Assembly: GCF_035653575.1 (NCBI RefSeq)
Contig: NZ_DASRBQ010000016.1
Span: 27,958 to 91,957 of the forward strand
Length of the DNA: 64,000 bases
Source: Actinocrinis sp035653575
GTDB taxonomy: Bacteria > Actinomycetota > Actinomycetes > Streptomycetales > Catenulisporaceae
Reading direction: 5' to 3'
Part shown: in pieces, positions 34,101 to 44,300 of the stretch
Layout of the letters: each line of letters starts with the position of its first letter
Position numbering within the stretch: the stretch's first letter is position 1
Notes under the pieces: generated by a model
Databases searched by the model: none
Seen by the model: only the letters and a program-made list of their open reading frames with translations
What the model was told of the DNA's origin: nothing
Position numbers and translations under genes: made by a program

Positions 34101-35267
34101 TCAGTCGGCCGCGAGCTCTTCGGCTTCTGGTTTCGCGACCAGGCCCGCATCACCGCGGGCCCGCGCTCCGGCCCACCCGGTCGTGGCCACCGTGATCAGC
34201 GCGGCGGCCAGGATCGCGCCGTCCTCCCCGGGCCGCAGCAGGCCCGCGCGTGAACCGATGGTGACCGCCGCCACGGGCACGCCGAGCTGGGCGGCGGCCA
34301 GGACGGCCAGCGCAACCGGTTGGCGCGCGAGCGCCGCGGCGCCGTGCGCGGCGAGCGTTCCCAGGGCGAGAGCCCCGGCCAGCGCGATCATCCGCGGGTG
34401 GGAGGCGAGCGCGCGCAGGTCGAGAGAAGCGCCGAGCCACACGAAGAACACCGGGCCGAGGAACCCGTCGGTGACCGCGAACAGCTGCCGGGCCAGCCGG
34501 TGCGGCTCTCCGCGCGCCGCGAGCGTGAGCCCGGCCGCGAACCCGGCCAGCATGACCGATACGCCGAGCCGCTGCGCCAGCCCGGCCAGCGCGAAGACGG
34601 TGATCAGCTGGACGCGCAGCTCGAGTCCGAAATGCCTGCGGCGGCTGAGCTTGCGCATCCGGGTCAGCAGCCCGCGATGCGCGGCCTCGCGCGTGACCAG
34701 AAGGAGGAGCACGCCGGCGCCGAGTACGGCCAGCACGCCGAGCGCCGCCTTCCCGGCGCGCTCCGGCTGCTCGGCGAGCGGCAGCAGCACGATGCAGGCG
34801 GTGTCGGCGACGGCGACGTGCACGATCGTGGCGAGCACCGGGGGCGCGTCGAGTTTCGCCTCGTCGATCACCGGCATGATCAGCGCCGCCGAGCTGGACG
34901 CGAACAGCACCGCGTACAGCAGCGCGTGCCCGGTGTCGAAGAGCGCTGCGACTCCGTAGCCCACGGCGACCGCGAGCGCGCCGGTGAGCAGGGCGAGCAG
35001 CACGCCGCGGCGCAGGGCCAGACGCAGCGCCGGGTCGCGCAGCGGCACGTGGCTGCCGGCCACCAGCATGATCAGGCCGAAGCCCGCGGAGGCGAGGAAG
35101 GCGAGCACCGGCTCGCCCGGGTCGATCCACCGCAGCCCGGTGCGCCCGGCCAGCACCCCGGCCGAGATCTCGCCGACCGCGACCGGGATCCCGGCCCGCT
35201 TCGGGGTGGCCAGCAGCGGTCCGGCCAGCCCGAGGGCAAGCACCAGCGCCAACCCGGCCAGGCTCAC
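34101..35267 (-). CDS. CPA2-family cation/proton antiporter (Na+/H+ exchanger type)
   Basis: Integral membrane protein of about 388 residues with 11-13 hydrophobic helices. It shows the Na_H_Exchanger pattern: AVGEISAGVLAGRTGL early, SSSAALIMPVIDEAK with VAVADTACI in the middle, and FFVWLGASLDLRAL late. It would exchange a monovalent cation for protons and serve pH or ion homeostasis. No cytoplasmic TrkA-N domain is attached. The chosen GTG gives VSLAGLALV and has AGGAGG 10 nt upstream, a rather long spacing; the true start could be slightly further upstream. It reads toward the GH3 gene, but that gene has its own promoter. Confidence 0.85.
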   Translation of the reverse strand: MSLAGLALVLALGLAGPLLATPKRAGIPVAVGEISAGVLAGRTGLRWIDPGEPVLAFLASAGFGLIMLVAGSHVPLRDPALRLALRRGVLLALLTGALAVAVGYGVAALFDTGHALLYAVLFASSSAALIMPVIDEAKLDAPPVLATIVHVAVADTACIVLLPLAEQPERAGKAALGVLAVLGAGVLLLLVTREAAHRGLLTRMRKLSRRRHFGLELRVQLITVFALAGLAQRLGVSVMLAGFAAGLTLAARGEPHRLARQLFAVTDGFLGPVFFVWLGASLDLRALASHPRMIALAGALALGTLAAHGAAALARQPVALAVLAAAQLGVPVAAVTIGSRAGLLRPGEDGAILAAALITVATTGWAGARARGDAGLVAKPEAEELAAD

Positions 35268-35526
35268 CGCGCCGCCGCCTCCTTCGTGCCCTGCCACCAA
35301 TGCACCGACCGCACCCACAGCTTCGGTGCGGTGGTGACATCGTGACAGGTAGCGGACGTCGTGCCGGTCAGGCCATCGACGCGAGTCGTCCCGGTCAGTC
35401 GAGCCGCACGATCGGGCCGGGCTAAAGCCCGTGTGCCGCGCGCGCCCGAGCGGGTAGGTGACGTCGAACCGGCCCGGCGCTCCAGCCGTATTCCCGGTCG
35501 ACCGGCACAGACGAAGGAGGCGCACC

Positions 35527-36966
35527 ATGGAGGCAACCGCGCAGATCGGCATCACCGGCTTGGCGGTGATGGGCCGGAATCTGGCTCGCAATTTCGCCCG
35601 TCATGGCTACACGGTCGCGGTGCACAACCGCACGCCGTCACGCACCCGCGCACTCGTCGAGGAGTTCGGTCACGAGGGCACCTTCGTGCCGGCCGAGTCC
35701 GCCGAGGACTTCGTCGCGGCGCTGGAGCGGCCGCGGCGGCTGATGATCATGGTGAAGGCCGGCGAGCCGACCGACGCCGTGATCGACGAGTTCGCCCCGC
35801 TGCTCGACGAGGGCGACATGATCATCGACGGCGGGAACGCGCACTTCGCCGACACCCGCCGCCGCGAGGCCGCGCTGCGCGAGCGCGGGATCCACTTCGT
35901 GGGCACCGGGGTGTCCGGGGGCGAGGAGGGCGCCCTCAACGGCCCCTCGATCATGCCCGGCGGCTCGCGCGAGTCCTACGCCGTGCTCGGCCCGATGCTG
36001 GAGGAGATCAGCGCGAAGGTGGACGGCGAACCGTGCGCCACGCACATCGGCGCGGACGGCGCCGGGCACTTCGTCAAGATGGTGCACAACGGCATCGAAT
36101 ACGCCGACATGCAGCTGATCGCCGAGGCCTACCACCTGCTGCGCGAGGTCACCGGCTACAGCCCGGCCGAGATCGCCGAGGTCTTCCGCGCCTGGAACAA
36201 GGGACGCCTGGATTCCTACCTGATCGAGATCACCGCCGAGGTCCTGGCGCACACCGACCCGGCCACCGACCGGCCGTTCGTCGACATCGTCAAGGACGCC
36301 GCCGAGCAGAAGGGCACCGGCCGCTGGACCGTGCAGACCGCGCTGGACCTCGGCAGCCCGGTCACCGGCATCGCGCAGGCCACCTTCGCCCGCGTCGCCT
36401 CCTCCCGCGCCGAGCTGCGTGCCGCCTACCGCCCGCTGCCCGGCGGCACGGATCAACCGCTGCGCGCGCACGAGACCGACCGCTTCACCAACCAGGTCGA
36501 GCAGGCGCTGTACGCCTCGAAGATCATCGCCTATGACCAGGGCTGGACGATGATCCGCGACGCCGCGGCCGAGTACGGCTGGGATATCGACCTGGGCGCG
36601 GTGGCCAAGATCTGGCGCGGAGGCTGCATCATCCGCGCCGCGTTCCTCGACCGCATCCGCGCCGCGCACGCCGCCAACCCCGGCCTGGTCAGCCTGCTGG
36701 CAGAGGAGCACTTCGCCGAGGAGATCGCCGGCGCCCAGGTGCCCTGGCGCGAGGTGGTCGCCTCCGCCGCGCGCCGCGGCATCCCGGCCCCGGCCTTCAC
36801 CGCCGCGCTCGCGTACTACGACACGCTGCGCGCGGAGCGGCTGCCTGCCGCGCTGATCCAGAGCCAGCGCGACTTCTTCGGCGCGCACACCTACCAGCGC
36901 GTCGACCGCGAGGGCACGTTCCACACCAAGTGGGCCGAACCCGGCCGCCCGGAGGTCGAAGGCTGA
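35527..36966 (+). CDS. gnd: 6-phosphogluconate dehydrogenase (decarboxylating)
   Basis: Cytoplasmic enzyme of the oxidative pentose phosphate pathway. It converts 6-phosphogluconate and NADP+ to ribulose-5-phosphate, CO2 and NADPH. At 479 residues it matches the long form of the family. The N-terminal Rossmann fold has GITGLAVMGRNLARN and HNRTPSR. The substrate region carries GTGVSGGEEGA and the catalytic stretch HFVKMVHNGIEYADMQ. The all-helical C-domain has QKGTGRWT and ends in AHTYQRVDREG. GAAGGAGG lies 6 nt before the ATG. It stands alone between a divergent antiporter gene and a convergent GH43 gene, with no other pentose phosphate gene nearby. Confidence 0.97.
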   Translation: MEATAQIGITGLAVMGRNLARNFARHGYTVAVHNRTPSRTRALVEEFGHEGTFVPAESAEDFVAALERPRRLMIMVKAGEPTDAVIDEFAPLLDEGDMIIDGGNAHFADTRRREAALRERGIHFVGTGVSGGEEGALNGPSIMPGGSRESYAVLGPMLEEISAKVDGEPCATHIGADGAGHFVKMVHNGIEYADMQLIAEAYHLLREVTGYSPAEIAEVFRAWNKGRLDSYLIEITAEVLAHTDPATDRPFVDIVKDAAEQKGTGRWTVQTALDLGSPVTGIAQATFARVASSRAELRAAYRPLPGGTDQPLRAHETDRFTNQVEQALYASKIIAYDQGWTMIRDAAAEYGWDIDLGAVAKIWRGGCIIRAAFLDRIRAAHAANPGLVSLLAEEHFAEEIAGAQVPWREVVASAARRGIPAPAFTAALAYYDTLRAERLPAALIQSQRDFFGAHTYQRVDREGTFHTKWAEPGRPEVEG

Positions 36967-36979
36967 TTCGGTCCGAGGG

Positions 36980-38509
36980 TCAGCCGCCGATCGGTTCGTA
37001 GTCGAACCAGTCGAAGCGGACGGTTCCGGTCGCGGCGTACACGCCGATGACCCGGCCGGTGAAGCCGCCGGCGACCTCGGTCGTCAGGTACTTGCCGTCG
37101 AGCGCGGCGAGCACCGTCAGCGTGCCGTCGGGTTCCACCACGCCCAGCGACACGGTGTCCGGACCGGTGCGCGAGTCGCGCACCGCGTCCGTCTGGTGCA
37201 CCTGAACGCCGAGGATCACCGGGCCCGCGGGCACGGCCCGCTGCGCCACCACGGTGCGCAGCGGGCCGATGCGGGCCACCACCTGCACGCTGCCGTTGCC
37301 GGCCTCGATCTCGTAGTGATGCTGTTCGTCGAGGCGCACCGCCAGACCGCCGCGCCCCTCGGCGGGGTCGATCAGGGCACGCGCTTCGCAGGAGAAGTGC
37401 TGCTGGCGGCGGCCGACGAACGTCACGTTCAAGTCGTCCAGCGACCCGCCGCTCTCCCGAAGCGTCAGCCAGCCCGCTCGCTCCGCCGTCGTGCACAGTT
37501 CGGCCGGCCGGCGCCGCAGCGACACCCATCGCGGATGCAGCTCGAGGTCGTCGAAGTCATCACGCGTCGGCTCAGCCGGGAACGGATGCAGCGGCCAGGG
37601 CAGGTCCGGCAGCTGCGTCGACAGTTCGCCGACCACCGGCCAGCCGTCCACCCAGCTGACCGGGGCGAGGAAGGTCTCGCGCCCGAGTCCGTGCCAACCC
37701 GGCGTCCCCCCGCCCGGACGCGCCCCGAGCAGCACCATCCACCACGACCCGTCCGGGCCCTGCACCAGATCCGCGTGGCCCGTGTTCTGGACCGGATGGT
37801 CGGTACTGCGGTGGCTGAGGATCGGATTCGCCGGGCAGGCCTCGAACGGACCGTCCGGTGCCGGGCCGCGCGCGATCGACACCCCGTGCCCGCGCTCGGT
37901 GCCGCCTTCGGCGATCATCAGGTACCACCAGTCGCCGATCCGGTACAGGTGCGGGGCCTCCGGAGCCTTCGCCCCGGGCGTTCCGGACCAGATCCGCTGC
38001 GCCTCGCCCTCGGTCTTCCCGCTCTCCGGGTCCAGGCGCACCTGACCGATCCCGGCCACCGTGCACCAGCAGGTGCCCTCCTCGTCCCAGGCCAGATCGG
38101 GATCGATGCCCGGGACCCCCGGCAGCATGGTCGGCTCGGACCACGCACCCGCCGGGTCGGTCGCGGTCACCAGCAGATTGCCGCCGCCGCTGACGTTCGT
38201 GACGATGAGATGGAACCGTCCATCGCGGTAGCGCAGCGTCGGGGCGTAGATCCCGCCGGACGAGGTCGTGCTCTCCGGCAAGACCAGTTGGCTCTCGCGG
38301 TCCAGCACGTTGCCGATCTGCCGCCAGTGCGCCAGGTCCCGGCTGTGGAATATCGGGACCCCCGGGAAGTACTCGAAGCTGGAGCACGCCAGGTAGTAGT
38401 CGTCCCCCACCCGGCACACGCTCGGATCCGGGAAGAACCCCGCGATCACGGGGTTCGTCGACCGCGCCGTCTCAGCAGCGCCGCCGCGCTTGATCTTGTC
38501 GGAAGACAC
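36980..38509 (-). CDS. Intracellular GH43 beta-xylosidase/alpha-L-arabinofuranosidase
   Basis: A 509-residue enzyme without a signal peptide, so it likely acts on imported oligosaccharides. The five-bladed propeller shows the GH43 triad: Asp28 in FFPDPSVCR, Asp136 in GIDPDLAWDEEG, and Glu184 in APEAPHLYR. The C-terminal half (about 315-509) is a concanavalin-A-like beta-xylosidase domain (HYEIEAGNGSVQV). The GTG start (VSSDKIKRGG) is the first codon clear of the upstream gene; no strong ribosome site is seen. It lies 47 bp after the flavin monooxygenase, and an inverted repeat lies in the gap. Confidence 0.88.
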   Translation of the reverse strand: MSSDKIKRGGAAETARSTNPVIAGFFPDPSVCRVGDDYYLACSSFEYFPGVPIFHSRDLAHWRQIGNVLDRESQLVLPESTTSSGGIYAPTLRYRDGRFHLIVTNVSGGGNLLVTATDPAGAWSEPTMLPGVPGIDPDLAWDEEGTCWCTVAGIGQVRLDPESGKTEGEAQRIWSGTPGAKAPEAPHLYRIGDWWYLMIAEGGTERGHGVSIARGPAPDGPFEACPANPILSHRSTDHPVQNTGHADLVQGPDGSWWMVLLGARPGGGTPGWHGLGRETFLAPVSWVDGWPVVGELSTQLPDLPWPLHPFPAEPTRDDFDDLELHPRWVSLRRRPAELCTTAERAGWLTLRESGGSLDDLNVTFVGRRQQHFSCEARALIDPAEGRGGLAVRLDEQHHYEIEAGNGSVQVVARIGPLRTVVAQRAVPAGPVILGVQVHQTDAVRDSRTGPDTVSLGVVEPDGTLTVLAALDGKYLTTEVAGGFTGRVIGVYAATGTVRFDWFDYEPIGG

Positions 38510-38523
38510 GAGCCGCAAGCATA

Positions 38524-38539
38524 GAATCGAACCCGATTC
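38524..38539. promoter_or_regulatory. Inverted repeat upstream of the GH43 gene
   Basis: GAATCG-AACC-CGATTC is a 6-4-6 inverted repeat 15 bp before the GH43 GTG. The half-site CGATTCG recurs at 38550-38556. It is a candidate operator; read on the - strand it also resembles a tRNA T-loop, but no tRNA folds here. Confidence 0.4.
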
Positions 38540-38556
38540 GCGACCAGGCCGATTCG

Positions 38557-39885
38557 CTAGCTGCCGGAGTCGAGCCGCACGGCCGGCCGCGGCAGGCCGA
38601 AGTGGTCGCGCAGGGTGCGGCCGGCGTACTCGGTGCGCGCGAGGCCGCGGCGTCGCAGGATCGGCACCACGTGGTCGACGAAGAGCTCGAGCTGATCGGG
38701 CAGCACGTTCGGCATCAGCGTGAACCCGTCCGAAGCGCCGGCCTGCCACCACCGCGTGATCAGGTCGGCCATCGCCTCCGGGGTCCCGGTGAAGTCGAGG
38801 CCGCCGGGCAGCGCGGAAAGCCGCTGCGCCACCTCGCGGAAGGTCTGCGGGCGCTCCGCCGCCATCCGGTAGATCGAGGCGCCGAAGCTGGTTTTCGGCG
38901 CGGAGTCCAGCAGGCTGACCGGGAACGGCTCGTCCGGTTCGATGGCGCGGTAGTCGAGCCCGGCGAGGTTCGCCAGATTGCGCCAGCGAAACTCGCTGCT
39001 CGCGGCGGCCTCAAGCTGCTGCTTCAGTGCCTGCGCCTCGGCGTCGGTGCTGCCGAGCAGGAAGGACAGGCCCGGCAGTACCCTGATGTGGTCCGGGTCG
39101 CGCCCGGCGGACGCCGCCTGCTCGCGCAGCAGCTCCCGGAAGGCGCGCGAGCTGTCCGGGTCGCTTTGCGGGGTGAACACCGCGTCGGCGTACTTGGCGG
39201 CCAGCGCTACCCCGGCGGGGGAGGAGCCCGCCTGGGTCAGGAACGGATGCCCCTGCGGCGAGCGCGGGAACGGCAGGTACCCGGCGACCTGGAAGCGCTC
39301 GCCGTGGTGGCGCGGAGGATGCAGCTTCGCCGGGTCCGCCCACATGCCGCTGCGCTTCGACATCGGCGCCGCGTCGTCCTCCCAGGCGTCCCAGAGCTTG
39401 AGCACCACTTCCACGAACTCGTCGGCGCGCTGGTAGCGGTCCGCGGCCGGCGGGTGCGGCTGGTCGCCGAAGTTCGCGGCCGCGGCGGGCTCGACCGTGG
39501 TCACGATGTTCCATCCGGCCCGGCCGTGGCTCAGGAAGTCCAGGCTGGCCAGCCGGCGCGCGACGTCCCAGGGGAAGCTGTAGGTCGTCGAGACGGTCGC
39601 GATCAGCCCGACCTGCTCGGTGGCGGTCGCGACCGCGGAGAGCAGCTGCACCGGGTCGAGCCCGGCGCCGGGCAGGTACTCGGAGCGGAACTCGGCCACC
39701 CCCGGGCTGTCCGGCAGGAAGATCGAGTCCAGCACGCCGCGCTCCGCCGTGCGGGCGAGCTTCACGTAGTGGCTCGGGTCGAGGACCACCGCGGGGTCGA
39801 GGGACGAGACTCGCCACGCGGACTCGTGATATCCGGAGTTGCGCAGGTAGACGTTGAGATTCAGATACCGCTGCTCGGCATTCAC
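38557..39885 (-). CDS. FMN-dependent monooxygenase of the NtaA/SnaA/DszA family
   Basis: Luciferase-like (LLM class) flavin-dependent oxidoreductase of 442 residues that uses reduced FMN from a separate reductase. Typical stretches are MNAEQRYLNLNVYLRNSGYH, DSIFLPDSPG, SHGRAGWNIVTTVEP (FMN region), RYQRADEFVEV, and HPFLTQAGSSPAGVALAAKY. Family members attack sulfur or nitrogen heterocycles, nitrilotriacetate or organosulfonates; the substrate here cannot be read. The GTG start has GAGGAG 9 nt upstream. It is upstream of and co-directional with the GH43 gene (47 bp), but no functional link is evident. No reductase gene is adjacent. Confidence 0.9.
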   Translation of the reverse strand: MNAEQRYLNLNVYLRNSGYHESAWRVSSLDPAVVLDPSHYVKLARTAERGVLDSIFLPDSPGVAEFRSEYLPGAGLDPVQLLSAVATATEQVGLIATVSTTYSFPWDVARRLASLDFLSHGRAGWNIVTTVEPAAAANFGDQPHPPAADRYQRADEFVEVVLKLWDAWEDDAAPMSKRSGMWADPAKLHPPRHHGERFQVAGYLPFPRSPQGHPFLTQAGSSPAGVALAAKYADAVFTPQSDPDSSRAFRELLREQAASAGRDPDHIRVLPGLSFLLGSTDAEAQALKQQLEAAASSEFRWRNLANLAGLDYRAIEPDEPFPVSLLDSAPKTSFGASIYRMAAERPQTFREVAQRLSALPGGLDFTGTPEAMADLITRWWQAGASDGFTLMPNVLPDQLELFVDHVVPILRRRGLARTEYAGRTLRDHFGLPRPAVRLDSGS

Positions 39886-40042
39886 GGCTCGGGACTCCTC
39901 GCTGCGATCGTTGGCACTCGAAGCCTAGGACCGGGCCCGGTCGGCCGGGGTAGAAGAGATCGCCGTCGCGATCACGCCGGACGGCTTCGCTGGCTACGAT
40001 GGACCGCGAGTGCAGGCCTGCTCGGGCAGGAGGAAGGCGGCA

Positions 40043-40390
40043 ATGGCCGAGGCCCGTCCCTTGGACGTGCGAGTCCAGCGTGGCGCGCGCGACGGCACCA
40101 CGCTCGTGCAGGCCGCCGGGGAACTGGACTTCACCTCGATCAACCGGCTGCGCGCGGTGCTGCTGCCGCTGGTGGCGCGCGGCACCGTGGTGCTGGAGGC
40201 CACCGAGGTCACCTTCTGCGACTCGGCCGGGCTGCTGGCGATCCTGCAGGCGAACCGCGACGCGCGGGCGCAGGGCGCGGTGTTCCGGCTGGCCGCGCCG
40301 TCCGAACCGCTCATCCGGGTCATCGAGCTGGCCGGCGCGCTCGGCGTGCTCGAGGTCTTCGCCGACACCGAGGCGGCGCTGGCCGAATGA
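40043..40390 (+). CDS. STAS-domain anti-sigma factor antagonist (RsbV/BldG-like)
   Basis: A 115-residue single-domain protein for a partner-switching cascade. When unphosphorylated it would bind an RsbW-like kinase and release that kinase's target. The phospho-acceptor region is VTFCDSAGLLAI, with the conserved Asp-Ser. ATG at 40043 is chosen because AGGAGGAAGG lies just upstream; an earlier in-frame ATG at 40010 would place that site within the gene. The RsbW-like gene follows 164 bp downstream in the same direction, and is its likely partner. A second STAS protein and a SpoIIE phosphatase fusion lie convergently beyond it. Confidence 0.88.
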   Translation: MAEARPLDVRVQRGARDGTTLVQAAGELDFTSINRLRAVLLPLVARGTVVLEATEVTFCDSAGLLAILQANRDARAQGAVFRLAAPSEPLIRVIELAGALGVLEVFADTEAALAE

Positions 40391-40554
40391 AGACCGGATG
40401 ATCACCGTACGAATGCTCGATGCCGGAGTCGTCGGCGGCCGATTGAACGGTCACGGGGGCGAGGCCGTGTGTAGCGGGCACCAGGTCCGCAGCGGACCGG
40501 TCGGGCAGGACCGCGGCCTGAGGGGAGCCGAAGCGTGGACGGGGTGAAGGTGCG

Positions 40555-41019
40555 ATGAGTGGCGATCCGGCGCATGCGCGGCACTCGCTCGACGGGTCCG
40601 TGGCCAGCATCACCCAGGCGCGCGAGCTGGCCCGCGAGTACTTCGCCGCGCGCACGCCACCGCTGGGTCCCGCGCTGGTACGTGACGCGCTGCTGGCGGT
40701 CAGCGAACTGGTCACGAACGCGGTGCGCCACGCTCCAGGCCCGTTCGAGCTGGAGCTGGGCGACGACGGGCGCCTGCTGACGATCGCGGTCAGCGACACC
40801 GATCCCACGACGCCGGCCCCGCGCCCCGCCGACCTGCTCGGCGGCGGCGGAGTCGGGCTGCACGTGTTGAACGGTCTGGCGGGCCGGGTCGAAACCACGA
40901 CGCACCCTGGCGGAAAGACGGTCGTCGTGTCGCTTGAGCGGGCCGGCGAGATGGTGCCCCCGCAGCGTCCGACCGGCCCGGCGAGTTCCTCAGCGGGTCC
41001 GCGGGCGACCGATCGGTGA
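40555..41019 (+). CDS. RsbW-like ATP-binding protein (HATPase_c_2, anti-sigma factor kinase type)
   Basis: A 154-residue GHKL ATPase. It has an intact N-box (SELVTNAVRHAPG), a modified G1 box (AVSDTDPTTPAPRP) and the glycine-rich GGGGVGLHVLNGLAGR. Such proteins phosphorylate STAS antagonists and sequester sigma factors or other partners. The C-terminal 25 residues are Pro/Ser-rich. GAAGGTG lies about 5 nt before the ATG. It lies between two STAS genes, one co-directional upstream and one convergent only 4 bp from its end, so either could be its substrate. No sigma factor gene is adjacent. Confidence 0.88.
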   Translation: MSGDPAHARHSLDGSVASITQARELAREYFAARTPPLGPALVRDALLAVSELVTNAVRHAPGPFELELGDDGRLLTIAVSDTDPTTPAPRPADLLGGGGVGLHVLNGLAGRVETTTHPGGKTVVVSLERAGEMVPPQRPTGPASSSAGPRATDR

Positions 41020-41023
41020 GGCA

Positions 41024-41377
41024 CTAGCCGCGCCCGCGCCCGCCGCGGCTGCCCTGTGAGAGGGCTGACACCGCTTCTTCTACGGTGCCGTGGCTCGGCA
41101 GGTCCATCAGCGCGGCGGCTCTGCGTAGCGGGCTGTGCGGGGAGAGCGCGATGGCCATCGTGTGACGCGCCAAGATCTTGTGCAACGCGGCGAACCCGGC
41201 GCTGTCCGAGTAGAGCAGGTCGCTCAGATCGAGCACCGCGGCCTGTCCGGCGGCGATCTCTTCGATGGCGGCGGTGAACTTCGCCGCGTTGGTGGCGTCT
41301 ACCTCTCCGGTCACGGCCACGGTCACCGGGCCGCGCTCGTCTGTGGTCGTCTTCAGCGTGAAGTTTGCAGACGTCAT
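41024..41377 (-). CDS. STAS-domain anti-sigma factor antagonist
   Basis: A 117-residue single-domain protein. The phospho-acceptor loop is LLYSDSAGFAAL, within beta-strand VLDLSDL. The C-terminus is a Gly/Arg-rich tail. ATG at 41377 has GGGAG 7 nt upstream and overlaps the stop of the giant kinase/phosphatase gene by 4 bp (41374-41377), so the two are translationally coupled. The SpoIIE domain of that fusion is the obvious phosphatase for this protein, and its RsbW-like domain (or the separate RsbW-like protein) the obvious kinase. Assignment of partners is inference. Confidence 0.9.
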   Translation of the reverse strand: MTSANFTLKTTTDERGPVTVAVTGEVDATNAAKFTAAIEEIAAGQAAVLDLSDLLYSDSAGFAALHKILARHTMAIALSPHSPLRRAAALMDLPSHGTVEEAVSALSQGSRGGRGRG

Positions 41378-44300
41378 CGGCGTGCTCCCGTGGTCGGCCG
41401 GGTCGCCGGCGCCGGGCCCCGGCGATGATGCATCGTCACACGGGTGCCCCTGGCGCCGCGCGCGATCTCCACGCTGTCGCTCAGGCCGTAGATCAATGTC
41501 AGCCCCGCTCCGCCCGTCGTCCGGCGGTCGCCCGGGGCGTCGGCGGCCCACTGCCCCGAATCACTCACGGATGCGCTGACCGACTCCGGATCGGCGAAGA
41601 CCTCGACCGAGACGCACTGCTGAGGATCCGAGCGGGTGCCGTGCTCAATGGCGTTGGTCACCGCCTCACACACCGTCAGCAACACGTCATGGCCGAGCGT
41701 TCCCGGCAGGTCCAGATCGTCGAGCCATGTACGCAGCCGGGCGCGTAGTTCCGGTACCGCCTCGGGGTCGGCGGGCTGTGCGGCCACGAAGCTGGTCGGT
41801 GTCACTCCGACCGGGCGCAGCGCGAGCAGTGCGACGTCGTCGCGGTAGCCGCCGGGCGGGACCATCGCCTCGAGCAGGCGCGTGCACACCGCGTCGACCG
41901 GCTGGTGGCTCAGCCGCGCGGCGGCCGTCAGCAGCCGGTCGAAGCCCTCGTCGAGGCTTTCGCCGGGGCGTTCGATCAACCCGTCGGTGTAGAGCAGCAG
42001 CAGCGAGCCGGGCGGCAGCGGCTCGCGTCCCGGCGGCCTCGAGTCGTCCTCCCGGCCGACCGTGAGCGGCGGCCGGCGGCCGTCTTTGAGGTAGTGGGCG
42101 GCGCCGGACTGCGTCACCAGCAGCGGGTACGGATGACCGGCGCAGGCGTATTCGAGCACGCCCGCCTCGGTGTCGAGCACGGCGTAGGCCACCGTCGTGC
42201 ACTCCGCTCCCGGCACGGTTGCCGCGTACCGCTCCAGCAGGTCGAGCACGAATCCGGGCGCGGGCTCGGTGAGCGTCGCGGCGGCCGCGGCGCTGCGCAA
42301 TCGGCTCATCACCGTCGCCGCGGGCAGCCCGTGGCCGACCGCGTCACCGACGGAGACCGCGAGCCGGTGCTCCTCGAACAGCGGCGCCGCCAGGTACCAG
42401 TCGCCGCCCACGCGCATCATCTCCGCGGCCGGCTGGTAGACCGCCCCGAGCACCCCCGCCCGCGCGCGGCGGTCCAGTTCGAGCTGGTGCTCCTGGAATC
42501 CCATGGCGATGCGGTGCTCCCGCTCCGCGACGTGAATGCGTTCCAGCGCCTGTCCCGCCCCGAGCACCGCCTGCTCGAAGAGCTCCACCTCCCGCGGGGC
42601 GAAAACCCGCGGCCGGGACCAGGCCAGGGACAGCGCGGCGATCACCGAGCCGACCCGGTCGCGCAGCGGATAGATCAGCGCGGCGCGGGCCACCGGCTCG
42701 ATGTCGTGCACCACGTCGGTGAACAGCGTGCCGAGTTCGCGCGTGTCCGGGATGATCATCGGCTGGGCGGATCTGATCACCATGGCCAGCGGGATCGGCG
42801 AGTCCGCGGAGATGACCCGGTAGCGCTCCTGCAGCTCGGCCGGCATCTCGCCGTCGTACGTGATCGTGATCGCGCCGGTGTCCGGCTCGAGCACGCCCAG
42901 CGCGGCGACCGACGCGTCGAGTCCCGCCGGGCTCGCGCGCAGCGCCTCGACCACCTGGGTGACTGAGGCGGCCGCGCTCAGGGCGGCGGCGAACTCGGCC
43001 AGCGCCGTGGCGCGGCGGGCTTCCGCCTGCTCGCGCGTCCGGCGATCGCGCTCGCGGGCGTCCGCGTCCAGGCGTGCGGCGATCCGGTTCAGCAGGTCGG
43101 CGGAACTGAACGGCTTGGGCAGATAGTCGTCGGCGCCCGCGGCCAGGCCGGCACCCGCCGCTTCGACGCCCGCGCGCGCGGAGAGCATCACCACTGGCAG
43201 CGTCGCCAACTGCGGGTCCGCGCGGATCGCGGCCACCAGGCCGAGCCCGTCCAGCGTCGGCATCATCACGTCCGTGACCACGACGTCCGGACGCCGCTTG
43301 CGCATCGCGCGCAGCGCGCTCTCGCCGTCACCGGCCAACGCCACATCCCAGCGCGCCGAACAGACGCGCTCCAGGTGGCGGCGCATGTCCGCGTTGTCAT
43401 CGACGATCAGGACGAGCGGCCGTCGCTCCTCCCGGTCGTGCGCAGGCGCCGTCGAGTCCGCCCTCGCGAGTTCCGCCGGCTCGGCGAGTTGCGCTGCCGA
43501 CTCGAGCCACTGCATCGCCTCGGCCAGATAGGCCGTCCCGCCGGGCGAGAGTGCGCGGACCGCCGCCAGCGCGTCGCTTCGTTCGGGCGCCTCGGACGTG
43601 GATTGGGACTGGGACTTGGATTCGGGCTCGGGGCCGGGCACCGGTTGCTGCGCCGCGGGCTCGGGAAGCCGCTGGGCCGACGGCAGCCGGACCCGCACGC
43701 TGGTACCGCGCCCCACGACGCTGTCGAGACTGATGCTGCCGCCGTGCAGGTCGACCAGGCTGCGCACCAGCGACAGCCCGATGCCGCTGCCCTCCATGCT
43801 GCGGGCGCGCGAGTTGCGGGCCTGGTAGAAGCGCTCGAACAAGTGCTCCAGGTCCTCGGCCGGGATGCCGGTCCCGGTATCCGTGACGGTGACTTCGACC
43901 GTCTCGTCGTCCGGGCAGGCCACGCGCACGGTGATCGAGCCGCTGAAGGTGAACTTGACCGCGTTCGACAGCAGATTGAGCACGATCGTCTCCCACATCT
44001 GCGGGTCGACGTCGGCCGGCGCCGGCGCGCAGTCGAGCGCGAGCTCGATCCCGGCGCGCTGGCACAGCTCGGCGAAGCTGGCGGCGATCTGCTTGGTGAG
44101 CGCTCCCAGATCGGTGCGCACCGGCTTCGGGTCGGCCCGCCCGGCCTCGGCGCGCGCGAACTCCAGCAGCGAGTTGACCAGGCGCAGCAGCCGGGCCGCG
44201 TTGCGCCGCGCGGTTTCCAGCCGTTCGCGCTGGCTGGGGTCGCGCTCGGCGCGGATCGCGTCCTCCAGCGGGCCGAGCAGCAGGGTGAGCGGGGTGCGGA

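Noticed and set aside
38524..38545. T-loop-like GGGTTCGATTC on the - strand, suggesting a tRNA
   Set aside because: The flanks do not pair as a T-stem and no anticodon or D arm can be found; it is better explained as an inverted repeat before the GH43 gene.
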